Shown here piece by piece: positions 12,260 to 22,008 of a DNA stretch of 64,000 nt. Each line of letters opens with the position of its first letter. The first letter of the stretch is position 1. The translations under genes were made by a program, and so were the position numbers. The stretch is from positions 51,897 through 115,896 of the forward strand of contig WRMH01000006.1 in the NCBI GenBank assembly GCA_009777235.1. Direction: 5' to 3'. Source of the stretch: Oscillospiraceae bacterium. GTDB lineage: Bacteria; Bacillota; Clostridia; Oscillospirales; Oscillospiraceae. The notes beneath the pieces were generated by a model that was given only the letters and a program-made list of their open reading frames with translations, made no database searches and was not told the DNA's origin.

Positions 12260-13369
12260 TTGCGGCCGGTGAGCAAAAATCAGGCCGCAAAACAAAAAGC
12301 AAAAGTAAAAGTAGTGAGGTATGTTATGAAAAGACTAAAATCTGTAATATCGCTCGTCCTTTTGATCGCGTTATCTTTTTCACTGACCCACGGCATTGTC
12401 GCATCCGCGGCGGATGACCCTGTCGAACAGTTTGTGACGCGCCTGTATCAAGTAATCCTTGATCGCAAGCCCGATGACTCCGGCTTAAAATTTTGGGTAG
12501 GCAAACTAAAAAGCGGCGAAGCGGACGGTTCCGGTGTTGCTTATGGCTTTATATTCAGCGATGAAATTATTGACAATAAGCTCACAAACAGCGCCTACAT
12601 TGATATTTTATACAATGCGATTCTGGGCCGGACGGCGGATCCCGGAGGCAGAGCATACTGGCTTGAGAGAATGTCATACGGCGCATCCCGGTATGATATT
12701 TTTCTGGGATTTGTTAATTCAAAAGAGTTTTCTGATCTGTGCGCGGCTTACGGCATCTTGGTGGGCAGTACGGCGCATATGCCCGTACCCGCGCCTCCTC
12801 CAAAGCTGAGAATCGCCCTTACATTTGAAGGCGGGCCGAATACAGAGACAACAAACCGTTTCCTGAATGTGCTCGCGCAAAACGGAGTGGTCGCCACATT
12901 CTATTTCCAAGGAGACCAAATAGGCGACAGCGAAAAAGATATAGTTTTACGCGCATCTAAGGATGGACACGAAATCGGAAGCATGGGGTGGTCGCAGCAA
13001 TGGATAACCGACAACATGGCCGATTGGAAAATTAAAAATGATCTCACTTATACCAGCTTCATAATCGAATCCATAACCGGAACCGCGCCGATCGGCTACA
13101 GGCCGCCAAACGGTGTCACTAATGCTTTCATGACAAAATATATCACTACAGAACTCGGTTACAGAATGGATTTGTGGACCGTCAACAGGTCTTCCTGGAA
13201 CAGCGTGGACGGTATATATAATCACGTAATGTCTACTGTCAAAGACGGCAGCATCGTCCGCCTTATGGAAACCGATAACACGCTTGCTGCTCTGAGAAGA
13301 TTGCTGCCCGACTTATTGGCGGACGGATATGAGCTTGTAACCGTAGCCGAACTCAAAGCAGGCGGTTAA
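12260..13369 (+). CDS. DUF4214 + polysaccharide-deacetylase-fold protein with degenerate catalytic motifs
   Basis: DDPVEQFVTRLYQVILDRKPDDSGLKFWV (DUF4214); LRIALTFEGGPNTETTNRFLNVLAQNGVVATFYFQG (NodB-like). Confidence 0.8.
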   Translation: MRPVSKNQAAKQKAKVKVVRYVMKRLKSVISLVLLIALSFSLTHGIVASAADDPVEQFVTRLYQVILDRKPDDSGLKFWVGKLKSGEADGSGVAYGFIFSDEIIDNKLTNSAYIDILYNAILGRTADPGGRAYWLERMSYGASRYDIFLGFVNSKEFSDLCAAYGILVGSTAHMPVPAPPPKLRIALTFEGGPNTETTNRFLNVLAQNGVVATFYFQGDQIGDSEKDIVLRASKDGHEIGSMGWSQQWITDNMADWKIKNDLTYTSFIIESITGTAPIGYRPPNGVTNAFMTKYITTELGYRMDLWTVNRSSWNSVDGIYNHVMSTVKDGSIVRLMETDNTLAALRRLLPDLLADGYELVTVAELKAGG

Positions 13370-13376
13370 AAAGAAT

Positions 13377-15314
13377 ATGTCTGAAAAGATTTCGCTTTTT
13401 GTGCCGGGGAGGCTGTGCCTCTTTGGTGAACATAGCGACTGGGCGGGATTGCAGCGGCTGTTTAACGCCGACATCGTGCCGGGTGCGTCTATCGTCACGG
13501 GCATTGAGCAAGGGATATATGCCGACGTTGAAAAACATGACAGATTTGCCGTCCGCAATGTTTCAAAGGAGCTTGCGGACGGTTGGTCTGATTTTGAGAG
13601 CGCGATGCAATCCGGCGAGCTTAAAAAAACCGCCGCTTCCGATAACTACTTTGCGTATGTGGCGGGCGTGGCCTCCTATGTTTTTGAAAACTATAATGTC
13701 GGCGGCATGAAAATCACCATTACAAAAATGACGCTTCCGGTAAAAAGCGGATTATCGTCAAGCGCCGCTATATGTGTGCTCGTGGCCCGGGCATTTAATC
13801 ATCTTTACGGTCTTAATATGAACACGATAGGCGAAATGACCGTTGCTTTTAAAGGTGAACAGCGCACAAAATCAAGATGCGGACGGCTTGACCAGGCGTG
13901 CGCTTTTGGCATTTCGCCTGTTTTGATGAGATTTGACGGTGAAGATATTGACGTAAAGCGCCTTGTTGTCGGACAGACGCTGCACTTTGTTTTCGCAAAT
14001 TTAAAAGGCAGCAAGGACACAATCAGCATACTGTCAGATTTAAACAAGTGTTATCCTTACGCAAAGGGCGATATAGACAAAGATGTCCAGTCGGCGCTCG
14101 GCATAGAGAATGAAAAAATCGTTTCAAAAGCCGCCTTATACATAGAGCAGGGCGACGCCAAAGCCCTCGGCGCGTTAATGAGCGAGGCACAGGCATTGTT
14201 TGACGCAAAGGTTGCTCCGGCATCGCCAAAAGAGCTCGCCGCGCCGCTTTTGCACAGCGTACTTGCCGATGAAACGGTAAAGCTGCTGACCTATGGCGGA
14301 AAAGGTGTCGGCTCGCAGGGAGACGGGTCTGTGCAGTTTTTGGCCAAAGACGCAGACTGCCAAAGCAAGCTCGCCGAGTATCTGAATAATAAAGGCATGA
14401 CGGCAACAACCCTGACCATAAAGCCGAGGCACCATATACATAAGGCGATCATTCCCGTAGCGGGTTTCGGAACGCGGCTCTATCCGGCTACGCGAGCCAT
14501 AAGCAAAGAATTTATACCCGTCGTTGATTCCGACGGCCTTGTAAAACCGGTCATATTGATAATTTTGCAGCAGCTTTACGACAGCGGAATTGATGAAATT
14601 TGCTTGATAGTAGGCGAAGAAGAGGATATTGAGACGTATAACAGATTTTTGAAAAATCCGTTATCGCAAGACCATGCGCGTAAATTGCCCCCTCAAATGG
14701 CAAAATACGAAAACAAGCTGCTCGAGATAGGCAAGCGCGTGACTTTTTGCGTGCAAAAAGAAAAACATGGATTTGGCCATGCCGTTTATCAAAGCCGTGA
14801 ATTTTGCGGCAATGAGCCTGTCTTACTGTTGCTCGGAGACACTATATATCGGTCGAACATATCAAAATCTTGCAGCGAACAGCTTATCGAGTCATTTGAC
14901 CGTATCGGTAGGCCGATAGTGGCTATTCACCCCATACCTGTTGAAGATGTCGTGCATTATGGCATACTTTCCGGCACTTGGGAAGATAAGTCCGAGAGGG
15001 TTCTGTCAATCACAAATTTTGTCGAAAAGCCGACCGCCCAGTATGCGCGTGACTGTCTTGGCGTTGCTTCAAGCGGCCGGGATAAGAGATTTTTCTCTGT
15101 GTTCGGGCAATATGTTTTGACGCCGGATGTTTTTTCACAGCTTGAGGCCAATATTTTGGAAGAGAGCGAGACAGAGAAAAACGGCGAATACGGACTCACG
15201 GATGCCATTGCGGCTCTCATTGACAAAGGCGGCGTTTATGGCGTCGTTTTGGACGGCGAAATGTTTGACACGGGAAACGCGCAGGCCTATAAACGCACAA
15301 TGCGCCTCTATTAG
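13377..15314 (+). CDS. GHMP sugar kinase + sugar-1-phosphate nucleotidyltransferase fusion
   Basis: Kinase: LCLFGEHSDWAG, LPVKSGLSSSAAICVLVA. Nucleotidyltransferase: KAIIPVAGFGTRLYPATRAISKEFIPVVD. Confidence 0.85.
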   Translation: MSEKISLFVPGRLCLFGEHSDWAGLQRLFNADIVPGASIVTGIEQGIYADVEKHDRFAVRNVSKELADGWSDFESAMQSGELKKTAASDNYFAYVAGVASYVFENYNVGGMKITITKMTLPVKSGLSSSAAICVLVARAFNHLYGLNMNTIGEMTVAFKGEQRTKSRCGRLDQACAFGISPVLMRFDGEDIDVKRLVVGQTLHFVFANLKGSKDTISILSDLNKCYPYAKGDIDKDVQSALGIENEKIVSKAALYIEQGDAKALGALMSEAQALFDAKVAPASPKELAAPLLHSVLADETVKLLTYGGKGVGSQGDGSVQFLAKDADCQSKLAEYLNNKGMTATTLTIKPRHHIHKAIIPVAGFGTRLYPATRAISKEFIPVVDSDGLVKPVILIILQQLYDSGIDEICLIVGEEEDIETYNRFLKNPLSQDHARKLPPQMAKYENKLLEIGKRVTFCVQKEKHGFGHAVYQSREFCGNEPVLLLLGDTIYRSNISKSCSEQLIESFDRIGRPIVAIHPIPVEDVVHYGILSGTWEDKSERVLSITNFVEKPTAQYARDCLGVASSGRDKRFFSVFGQYVLTPDVFSQLEANILEESETEKNGEYGLTDAIAALIDKGGVYGVVLDGEMFDTGNAQAYKRTMRLY

Positions 15315-15334
15315 AATATAAGGAGATATAACTT

Positions 15335-16330
15335 ATGGGTAATTTGCTTGTTTGCGGCGGAGCCGGATATATTGGTTCGCATACTCTCGTAGTTTTGCGC
15401 GAGGCGGGCTATAACCCTATTGTCTATGACAATATGTCCGAGGGGCACTTGGCGGCTGTTTCGGGTTTTACCCTTATTGAGGGAGATCTCGCCGATACGG
15501 AACTTTTGCGCGAGACCATATCACGCTTTGATATAGACGGCGTGGTGCATTTTGCGGCCTATGCGCTTGTCGGTGAGAGCATGAAAAACCCCATCAAATA
15601 TTATCAAAACAACGTGGGCGGCACGGCAAGCCTGCTTGAGGCCATGCGTGATACAAATGTGCGGCAAATCGTGTTTTCATCCACCTGCGCAACATATGGC
15701 GAGAATGTGCCCGTTCCTATTACGGAGGACGTGCCGCAAGAGCCGTGCAATCCCTATGGCGAGTCAAAGCTGTTTGTAGAAAAGCTACTGAGCCGCTGTG
15801 ATGCGGCATATGGCATTAAATCTGTTTCCCTGCGTTATTTCAACGCGGCGGGCGCTATGCAAGACGGCAGCATCGGGGAGGCTCATCTGCTCGAAACCCA
15901 TTTGATACCGCTGACGCTAAAGGAAGCTCTCTGCGGCGAAGGCAAGCTCGAGGTGTTTGGGCTTGATTATCCCACGCCGGACGGCAGTTGTATCCGCGAC
16001 TATGTACATGTTTTAGATTTAGCCTCGGCGCACCTGTGCGCGCTGCGGTATTTGGAACGCGGAGGGGATACGCAGTTTATCAATCTCGGCACTGGTGTCG
16101 GCTCGTCCGTGCTTGAGGTCATACAGACAGCGCGAGAGGTGACGGGCCGCGATATTGCTTATACGGCCAGAGAGCGGCGTCCCGGCGACCCACCCGTGCT
16201 TATCGCTTCCGGCAAAAAAGCGCGGCAGCTGCTCGGGTGGACAGCCGAGCGCAGTGATTTGCGCACGATTATCGCCGATGCGTGGTCTTGGCATAAGACA
16301 CACCCCGCCGGATATGGAGATATGTTATGA
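15335..16330 (+). CDS. galE: UDP-glucose 4-epimerase
   Basis: LLVCGGAGYIGSHTLVVLREAGY, FSSTCATYG, NPYGESK, RYFNAAGA. Confidence 0.9.
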   Translation: MGNLLVCGGAGYIGSHTLVVLREAGYNPIVYDNMSEGHLAAVSGFTLIEGDLADTELLRETISRFDIDGVVHFAAYALVGESMKNPIKYYQNNVGGTASLLEAMRDTNVRQIVFSSTCATYGENVPVPITEDVPQEPCNPYGESKLFVEKLLSRCDAAYGIKSVSLRYFNAAGAMQDGSIGEAHLLETHLIPLTLKEALCGEGKLEVFGLDYPTPDGSCIRDYVHVLDLASAHLCALRYLERGGDTQFINLGTGVGSSVLEVIQTAREVTGRDIAYTARERRPGDPPVLIASGKKARQLLGWTAERSDLRTIIADAWSWHKTHPAGYGDML

Positions 16331-16827
16331 TAAAGCTCATAGTCTGTGATGTGGATGGCACTTTGACGGACAGCCTCGTCATTTACAGCGACGGCAATAT
16401 CGAGAGCAAGGCGTTTAGCACTAAGGACGGGTTGATCTTAAAGGTACTGCCTAAGCTCGGTATCAGTGTGGTTTTCTTGACCGGACGCACATCCGAAGCC
16501 GTCTTTCGCCGCGCCGCCGATCTTGGCGCGACGGCAATTTGCGGCATTTCCGATAAGCTGCCGGCACTGCATGAGTTGCTCTCTTCGCGCGGCATTTTGC
16601 CCGAAGAGTGCGCGTATATCGGAGATGATCTAAACGACTATGCCGCCATGACGGTTTGCGGTTTTAAGGGAGCGCCGTCCGACGCGGCAGCGGATGTACG
16701 TCAGTTATGCGATTATGTTTCGCCGTTTAAAGGCGGGTATGGCGCTGTGCGCGACGTCTGCGAGCAGATACTAAAGCGCGACGGGAAGTATGAAGAGTTT
16801 TTACGCTTGTTTACCGGCTCCTTATAG
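16327..16827 (+). CDS. HAD-family KdsC-like phosphatase
   Basis: VCDVDGTLTD, FLTGRTSEAV, YIGDDLNDYAAM; ATGA overlap with galE. Confidence 0.8.
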   Translation: MIKLIVCDVDGTLTDSLVIYSDGNIESKAFSTKDGLILKVLPKLGISVVFLTGRTSEAVFRRAADLGATAICGISDKLPALHELLSSRGILPEECAYIGDDLNDYAAMTVCGFKGAPSDAAADVRQLCDYVSPFKGGYGAVRDVCEQILKRDGKYEEFLRLFTGSL

Positions 16828-17784
16828 CTCCTTATCAACTTGCGCTACTTCGGCGACTTCTTTTATAGAGTACGGCATATCAATTTTTGAGCCGAAATAT
16901 ATGCGGGTGAGCATATCGCTCATCAGCCCGAAAACGAAGAGCAAAAGCCCGACGATAAGAAACGCGATGGCAACCATCGGGTGAAAATTGTTTGTAAGGC
17001 TTTGCCCGGATATAAACAAAATAACTGTCCAAACGCCAAAGAAAGCTCCAATAGTCAATGATAAAATGCCAAAGCTGCCGAGCAGATGAAACGGCCTGAC
17101 GGCGTATTTGTGCCAAAACCATACAGTTATCATGTCGAGCAGACCTTTTATTGAACGCTTCCATGTGTATTTTGTTTTCCCGCTCTTTCGCGGTCTATGG
17201 TTTACAACGATTTCGCCGACCTTAAACCCCTTTATTCTAAGCAGTCCGGGGATAAAGCGGTGCATTTCCCCATATAGGTTAATGTTTTCAAAGCATATTT
17301 TTCGGTACACTTTGAGCGAGCATCCGCTGTCGTGTATATGGTCTCGCACAATGATCCGTCTGAGAAGATTTGCGCAGCGGGATGCGATTTTCTTAAAGAA
17401 ATTGTCTTTTCTGTGTCTGCGCCATCCTGAAACAACATCAAGGTTGTTTTCCTCCAAATATGTGATCAGCTTTGGTATGTCGGCGGGGTCGTTTTGCCCG
17501 TCGCCGTCCATTGTGACGATATATTCATATTTTGACGCCTTGATTCCGGCATCCATTGCGGCGGTCTGCCCAAAATTGCGGCGCAGCCTTATATATTTGA
17601 TAGGCGCGCATTTCGTGAGTAGCACTTCACGCGTGTTGTCGTAAGAGCCGTCGTCCACGAAAATGATTTCAAAACTGTATTTGTTTTGAACGCAAACTTT
17701 GAGGATTTCGTTAAAGAGGGTCTCGATGCTCCCTTGTTCGTTAAACACAGGAACTACTACAGATATTGAAGCTATTTTCCTCAT
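16822..17784 (-). CDS. Glycosyltransferase family 2 with C-terminal TM segments (DPM1/GtrB-like)
   Basis: SVVVPVFNEQGSIETLFNEI, DDGSYDNT, TMDGDGQNDPADIPKL, two C-terminal hydrophobic segments. Confidence 0.87.
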   Translation of the reverse strand: MRKIASISVVVPVFNEQGSIETLFNEILKVCVQNKYSFEIIFVDDGSYDNTREVLLTKCAPIKYIRLRRNFGQTAAMDAGIKASKYEYIVTMDGDGQNDPADIPKLITYLEENNLDVVSGWRRHRKDNFFKKIASRCANLLRRIIVRDHIHDSGCSLKVYRKICFENINLYGEMHRFIPGLLRIKGFKVGEIVVNHRPRKSGKTKYTWKRSIKGLLDMITVWFWHKYAVRPFHLLGSFGILSLTIGAFFGVWTVILFISGQSLTNNFHPMVAIAFLIVGLLLFVFGLMSDMLTRIYFGSKIDMPYSIKEVAEVAQVDKEL

Positions 17785-17932
17785 CTCCCATCAATGATAT
17801 TTTTGTCAATCTTGCGAAACTCTAATATCCAAGCCTTTCCATAGTCTCAAATAGTGCATCTATGGCACGCTCTCGCGCAAAAACTCAAGCCTGAGTTTCA
17901 CATTCATAGCTGTCGCCAATCGCTGAGGAGTT

Positions 17933-18112
17933 TTAGGTGAGGGTTTGAGCGGTTTCTGAGTCTTGACGCACAGTTACCTCAACATTCTCGCGATAGAACT
18001 TTGCAAAAGGATTTCTGACCGTTTTTCCTTCCTTCAACAACGTTTTTAACTCTTCAATGCCTTGCGGAGTATATTCAAAATTCGACATTTCGTGAATATC
18101 TCTTTTTTCCAT
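17933..18112 (-). CDS. Small putative antitoxin downstream of BrnT
   Basis: MEKRDIHEMSNFEYTPQGIEELKTLLKEGKTVRNPFAKFYRENVEVTV; ATG at 18112 preceded by GGAGG, directly after the BrnT stop. Confidence 0.5.
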   Translation of the reverse strand: MEKRDIHEMSNFEYTPQGIEELKTLLKEGKTVRNPFAKFYRENVEVTVRQDSETAQTLT

Positions 18113-18113
18113 T

Positions 18114-18395
18114 TTATTTACCTCCAATGTAATACCCTGCTTCTGCGTTAGTCGGCTTTCTTGCGGAAATAATTCTGATAATCGTGTCACTCTCGCGGTA
18201 ACAATGACAGACTATTAACAGCTTTGACATTTGTGACATCCCTATGATGTAAAATCTATCTTCTGCTCCGGAGTGTTTTTCATCATAGTACAAAACTGCC
18301 TTACTATCTTTGAAAACGGTCATGGCTTCTTCAAAAGATACATTATGCTTTTGAATGTTAATACTATTTTTTGTTTCGTCCCACTCAAACTTCAT
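18114..18395 (-). CDS. brnT: BrnT-family toxin
   Basis: FEWDETKNSINIQKHNVSFEEAMTVF ... RIISARKPTNAE pattern. Confidence 0.85.
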   Translation of the reverse strand: MKFEWDETKNSINIQKHNVSFEEAMTVFKDSKAVLYYDEKHSGAEDRFYIIGMSQMSKLLIVCHCYRESDTIIRIISARKPTNAEAGYYIGGK

Positions 18396-18669
18396 GAAAT
18401 GCGCACCACCCTCATAAATACACTACCACAATATCACACTTACGTCAACTTTATCAAAATCTAAAAAACCGTACTTCAAACGCATAGGCATTAAGTGTGG
18501 GTAAGATAAAAAATCATGAAACATATTCAAGTCGGCGAAGGCGATATATTTGACGTTGGGTCAAAATTGATATGCCGTATTCCCTAAAAGAGGTTGTTTT
18601 GCACGAGGGCGATAGCGAGGAATCAGTTAACGAGAAGCCGTGGAAATTGGTAGGGATTTTCAGTAAAAT

Positions 18670-20712
18670 TTACTTGCCATATAAAATGGTACGACTCTCA
18701 AGACCTTCGAATACTTTCGTGTAGTTACCATTTAAAAAATCAAGCATCAAAATGTCCTTTTCACTACCCAAGTATACAGCTCTTAAGTAACATACATTAT
18801 CATACTGTAAAATGTTTGTATATGAAATTACAGTATTCGGGGGAGTTTGTTTTCCTTCTGACCGGAAAAGAACAGGGTCTGCAGCGGATGATGTCACAGC
18901 TATAGTTGACGGTGGGCTAACCCCTCGCTTTAAGAAGTAATATTCAAGCCAAAATTCAGGATTCCCGTCCAAAATGACTAATGTCTTATTGTCATCAAAA
19001 CTTTCAGTAAAAATTACATAATCAGCAACTTCCCGATATGGTTGCCACATATAGATAACGGTGTTAATTGCTGATCTGTATGTAGAATTTGCGATAGCCA
19101 CAATAATCAAAAGAAAGATAGCCATTCTTTTGATAAAGCTGAAATTATGAGTTCTTAATTTAATAAAGTCGATAACAAAGGATGTCGCAAAAGAGGTAAG
19201 CAATAATGCGTGAGGAATAAGACCAACATAAAAGCGAGAAGCAAACAAAGATTGTGAGGAAGCAATATTTGAGTAGACAAACATTACTAAGATAACCCCA
19301 AAAGGGCAAAAGAACGTAATCAACATGAAAATCAAAATATGATTGAATTTTGCTTTTCGTAGGTTCTTTATTAGAAGAGGAACAATAAGTATAGTGCATA
19401 TAGCAGTTAAGACGGCAATATGCTTATGATCCGAAAACAAATAATAAAACCTATTAAGTAATTGTGCATAGCTTGGCGAGCCAAATGTGAAATGAAGTTC
19501 GTCGAATTTTACATGCATGAGAACAGCCACAAACCAAGGGATAATCGCAGCAATTGCGATGATATATGAAGAAATACATTTTATATGCACTTTTCTTTTT
19601 ATACATAAAAATAAATCACAAAACCCGTAAAACACAAGTATTATTGCGCCAAACCAATGACTGTAGAGCAGTAAAATCATCGAAATCGCATAGCCGATTA
19701 TATTGCCTATTGATTCCTTTTCCAGGCGCTTTAGATAAAATAACATTGTCATAGCGGAAAAACAAAAATAAAAGGCATATGGCCGCAATTGCCAGCCGCA
19801 TTGAAACATGAGAACCCCGGAGGAAGCTGACGCTAAACATAAGACAATAAACCCAAATCTTTCCCCCATAAGTCTTTTTGCAGTAAAGTAGAGAAAAATA
19901 ATTCCAATAGCTACAAAAGGAATGGATAACAGCGATCGAAGATACCCTTCCCCATATGGCACAAGAGGGTAAATAATTCTCAGCGCATAGTAATATAGGG
20001 GCATATTATATCCGTCTTCAAGTAACTGCCGTGTAATCTCAGGTAATGACTTATTTGCAACTCTCCCAATTGTCCAATTAAGTTCGTCTCCCCAAAAAGA
20101 CTGCGCGTTTGAATAACTTAGCATAACTCCCACCATTACGCAAAGCAAAGTAAATCCGATGATTTTATATGTTAATGTGTTGCTTTCTTTTTTACGTGAA
20201 ATAGATCGCTCGGGCAAATTATCTGATACAAACTTGATAAAGTCGGGGATAGTTAAGACAACTACGCAAATAAATAAAATAGCAATCACAAAGCAAAGCG
20301 TCAAACTTGTCCATATAAGAATATTTAAGTGCGAAGAGGATAGAGGTATAGCATCATAAACAGTCTTTACATCAACAGGAAAATCGCCGCCATTTACAAC
20401 ATCAGAAAACCATACGATATATACTTCCCTTGTAAGTAGAAACCCAATCAAGATTGATACAAGAAAACTATATATAAGTCGCTTTTTTGTAATAGCGGAA
20501 GCAAAAACAGATGATACATCTATCTTTATAAACAGCAAAACGAGCGCTGCGGATAATGCGAGATAAGTCACCATCAATGAAAGGAGCTTGTCTTCAACCA
20601 TAAGAACTGCAAGAGCGAGAAAGACAAGGGCTGATATAAAGAGCAAAACGCACGCAATCCTCCGTTTGTTGTTTATAAAATTCGACAGTAACTTAACTTC
20701 AATCTTTAGCAT
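18670..20712 (-). CDS. Multi-TM glycosyltransferase, GT39/ArnT-like
   Basis: FWGDELNWTIGR acidic motif in a many-TM protein, QLRPYAFYFCFSAM. Confidence 0.65.
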   Translation of the reverse strand: MLKIEVKLLSNFINNKRRIACVLLFISALVFLALAVLMVEDKLLSLMVTYLALSAALVLLFIKIDVSSVFASAITKKRLIYSFLVSILIGFLLTREVYIVWFSDVVNGGDFPVDVKTVYDAIPLSSSHLNILIWTSLTLCFVIAILFICVVVLTIPDFIKFVSDNLPERSISRKKESNTLTYKIIGFTLLCVMVGVMLSYSNAQSFWGDELNWTIGRVANKSLPEITRQLLEDGYNMPLYYYALRIIYPLVPYGEGYLRSLLSIPFVAIGIIFLYFTAKRLMGERFGFIVLCLASASSGVLMFQCGWQLRPYAFYFCFSAMTMLFYLKRLEKESIGNIIGYAISMILLLYSHWFGAIILVFYGFCDLFLCIKRKVHIKCISSYIIAIAAIIPWFVAVLMHVKFDELHFTFGSPSYAQLLNRFYYLFSDHKHIAVLTAICTILIVPLLIKNLRKAKFNHILIFMLITFFCPFGVILVMFVYSNIASSQSLFASRFYVGLIPHALLLTSFATSFVIDFIKLRTHNFSFIKRMAIFLLIIVAIANSTYRSAINTVIYMWQPYREVADYVIFTESFDDNKTLVILDGNPEFWLEYYFLKRGVSPPSTIAVTSSAADPVLFRSEGKQTPPNTVISYTNILQYDNVCYLRAVYLGSEKDILMLDFLNGNYTKVFEGLESRTILYGK

Positions 20713-20755
20713 AAAATTTTCCTTTCTGCGTTCTTTTCATACGACATTCACGCAC

Positions 20756-21898
20756 TCATTGAAAAACCGCTGCAAGCTCGTTAAAAAACGCATCGTCGCA
20801 TATGTTTATTTTTAGTAAGTCCATTGAGCTTGTAAGTTTTTGCGAGGAACTACAATAAAGCGACATCTGGGGGTTTTCCTTGTGCGTGCTGATATATCGC
20901 TTATGGTCGCCGCTATCTTTTGTGTGAATACCGGATTTGGCAAACTTTAAGTATTTATCATAATCATAATCGAGAAATTTGTAGTGCAATAGGAACGCGC
21001 CCGCGCCCTTTGTTTGAAAATTCAGTTTATATGGACAGGCGTCGTGATCTGAGAGAAAATATGATTCCTTTGCCTTGACCAACGGATATTTCGCAAGCTC
21101 TCCGCAAAGAGCAAACGCCCGGTATCTCGGGCCTCCCGTTATGCTCTGCGTATAAAAAACAGTGCGCCTCGTGTATGTGTCGGTATCAAAATAGCAATGC
21201 TTTTGCCTGAAATCATGTTCTAAATCGGAACTGAAAACACTATCCTTTGAGTACATATCTATCATCGGGGCTAAAACAGCGTCAATATTTTTTGTTTCCA
21301 AATGCTCAATATACCGGGATATTGAAATAGTCTCTATACTGGGATATACAAAAAATTCGTCGCTGTCGGGCTTTAGATACCAGCGGTCAAAGCCGAGAAT
21401 ATCAGCGGCCTGCCGCATCCACGCCAGCTTTCTTGCCGGGTTGAACGTCTCTGAAACGGTAAAGAGCGATACATCGCCTTGCTCACTTAGCCACTCGAAA
21501 GTACCGTCGGTTGATTCATTGTCAATATATGCCAGATGCCGCACCCCGATTTGCCTGTAATGCCGGACGTGTTCTTTTATGCGCGTTAAATCGTCCTTTA
21601 CTGGACATAGCATTATCGGCTCATTATCGCTTAGCTTTACATCGGCGATCTTGATTGCCTTTACGTTTTTTTTGCGATAAGACTCTACAAAGCCCCTCAG
21701 AGAATCGTTGGTTATCCTCACGCTCATTACGCGCGACCTTTGACGGAACGCTTTTTTGAACGCTTTTAAATACTCGCTATTTTCTTTTATCGCTTTTTTG
21801 ACGGCTCTCGCGTTTTTTGTCACAGCCAGAAAGTTGACCGCATATTTGATTATCGGCTCAGCTTTTTTATATAGCTCTGTGTCTTTTATGATACTCAT
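20756..21898 (-). CDS. Glycosyltransferase family 2-like (paralog of 25869-27059)
   Basis: PVKDDLTRIKEHVRHYRQIGVRHLAYIDNESTDGT, DRWYLKPDSDEFF. Confidence 0.8.
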   Translation of the reverse strand: MSIIKDTELYKKAEPIIKYAVNFLAVTKNARAVKKAIKENSEYLKAFKKAFRQRSRVMSVRITNDSLRGFVESYRKKNVKAIKIADVKLSDNEPIMLCPVKDDLTRIKEHVRHYRQIGVRHLAYIDNESTDGTFEWLSEQGDVSLFTVSETFNPARKLAWMRQAADILGFDRWYLKPDSDEFFVYPSIETISISRYIEHLETKNIDAVLAPMIDMYSKDSVFSSDLEHDFRQKHCYFDTDTYTRRTVFYTQSITGGPRYRAFALCGELAKYPLVKAKESYFLSDHDACPYKLNFQTKGAGAFLLHYKFLDYDYDKYLKFAKSGIHTKDSGDHKRYISTHKENPQMSLYCSSSQKLTSSMDLLKINICDDAFFNELAAVFQ

Positions 21899-22008
21899 AG
21901 TTTTTCATTTATCCTATTGCGAGGGTATCTTATCGGCAGTTGCTTTTTTTACATATTACAGTATAATGGGGGTGTGTGCAATATTTTTGTAAATTGAAAG
22001 GTCAATCT

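Noticed and set aside
18510-18660. Possible short gene (MKHIQVGEGDIFDVGSKLICRIP)
   Set aside because: Stops after about 23 codons; looks like a fragment without recognisable family.
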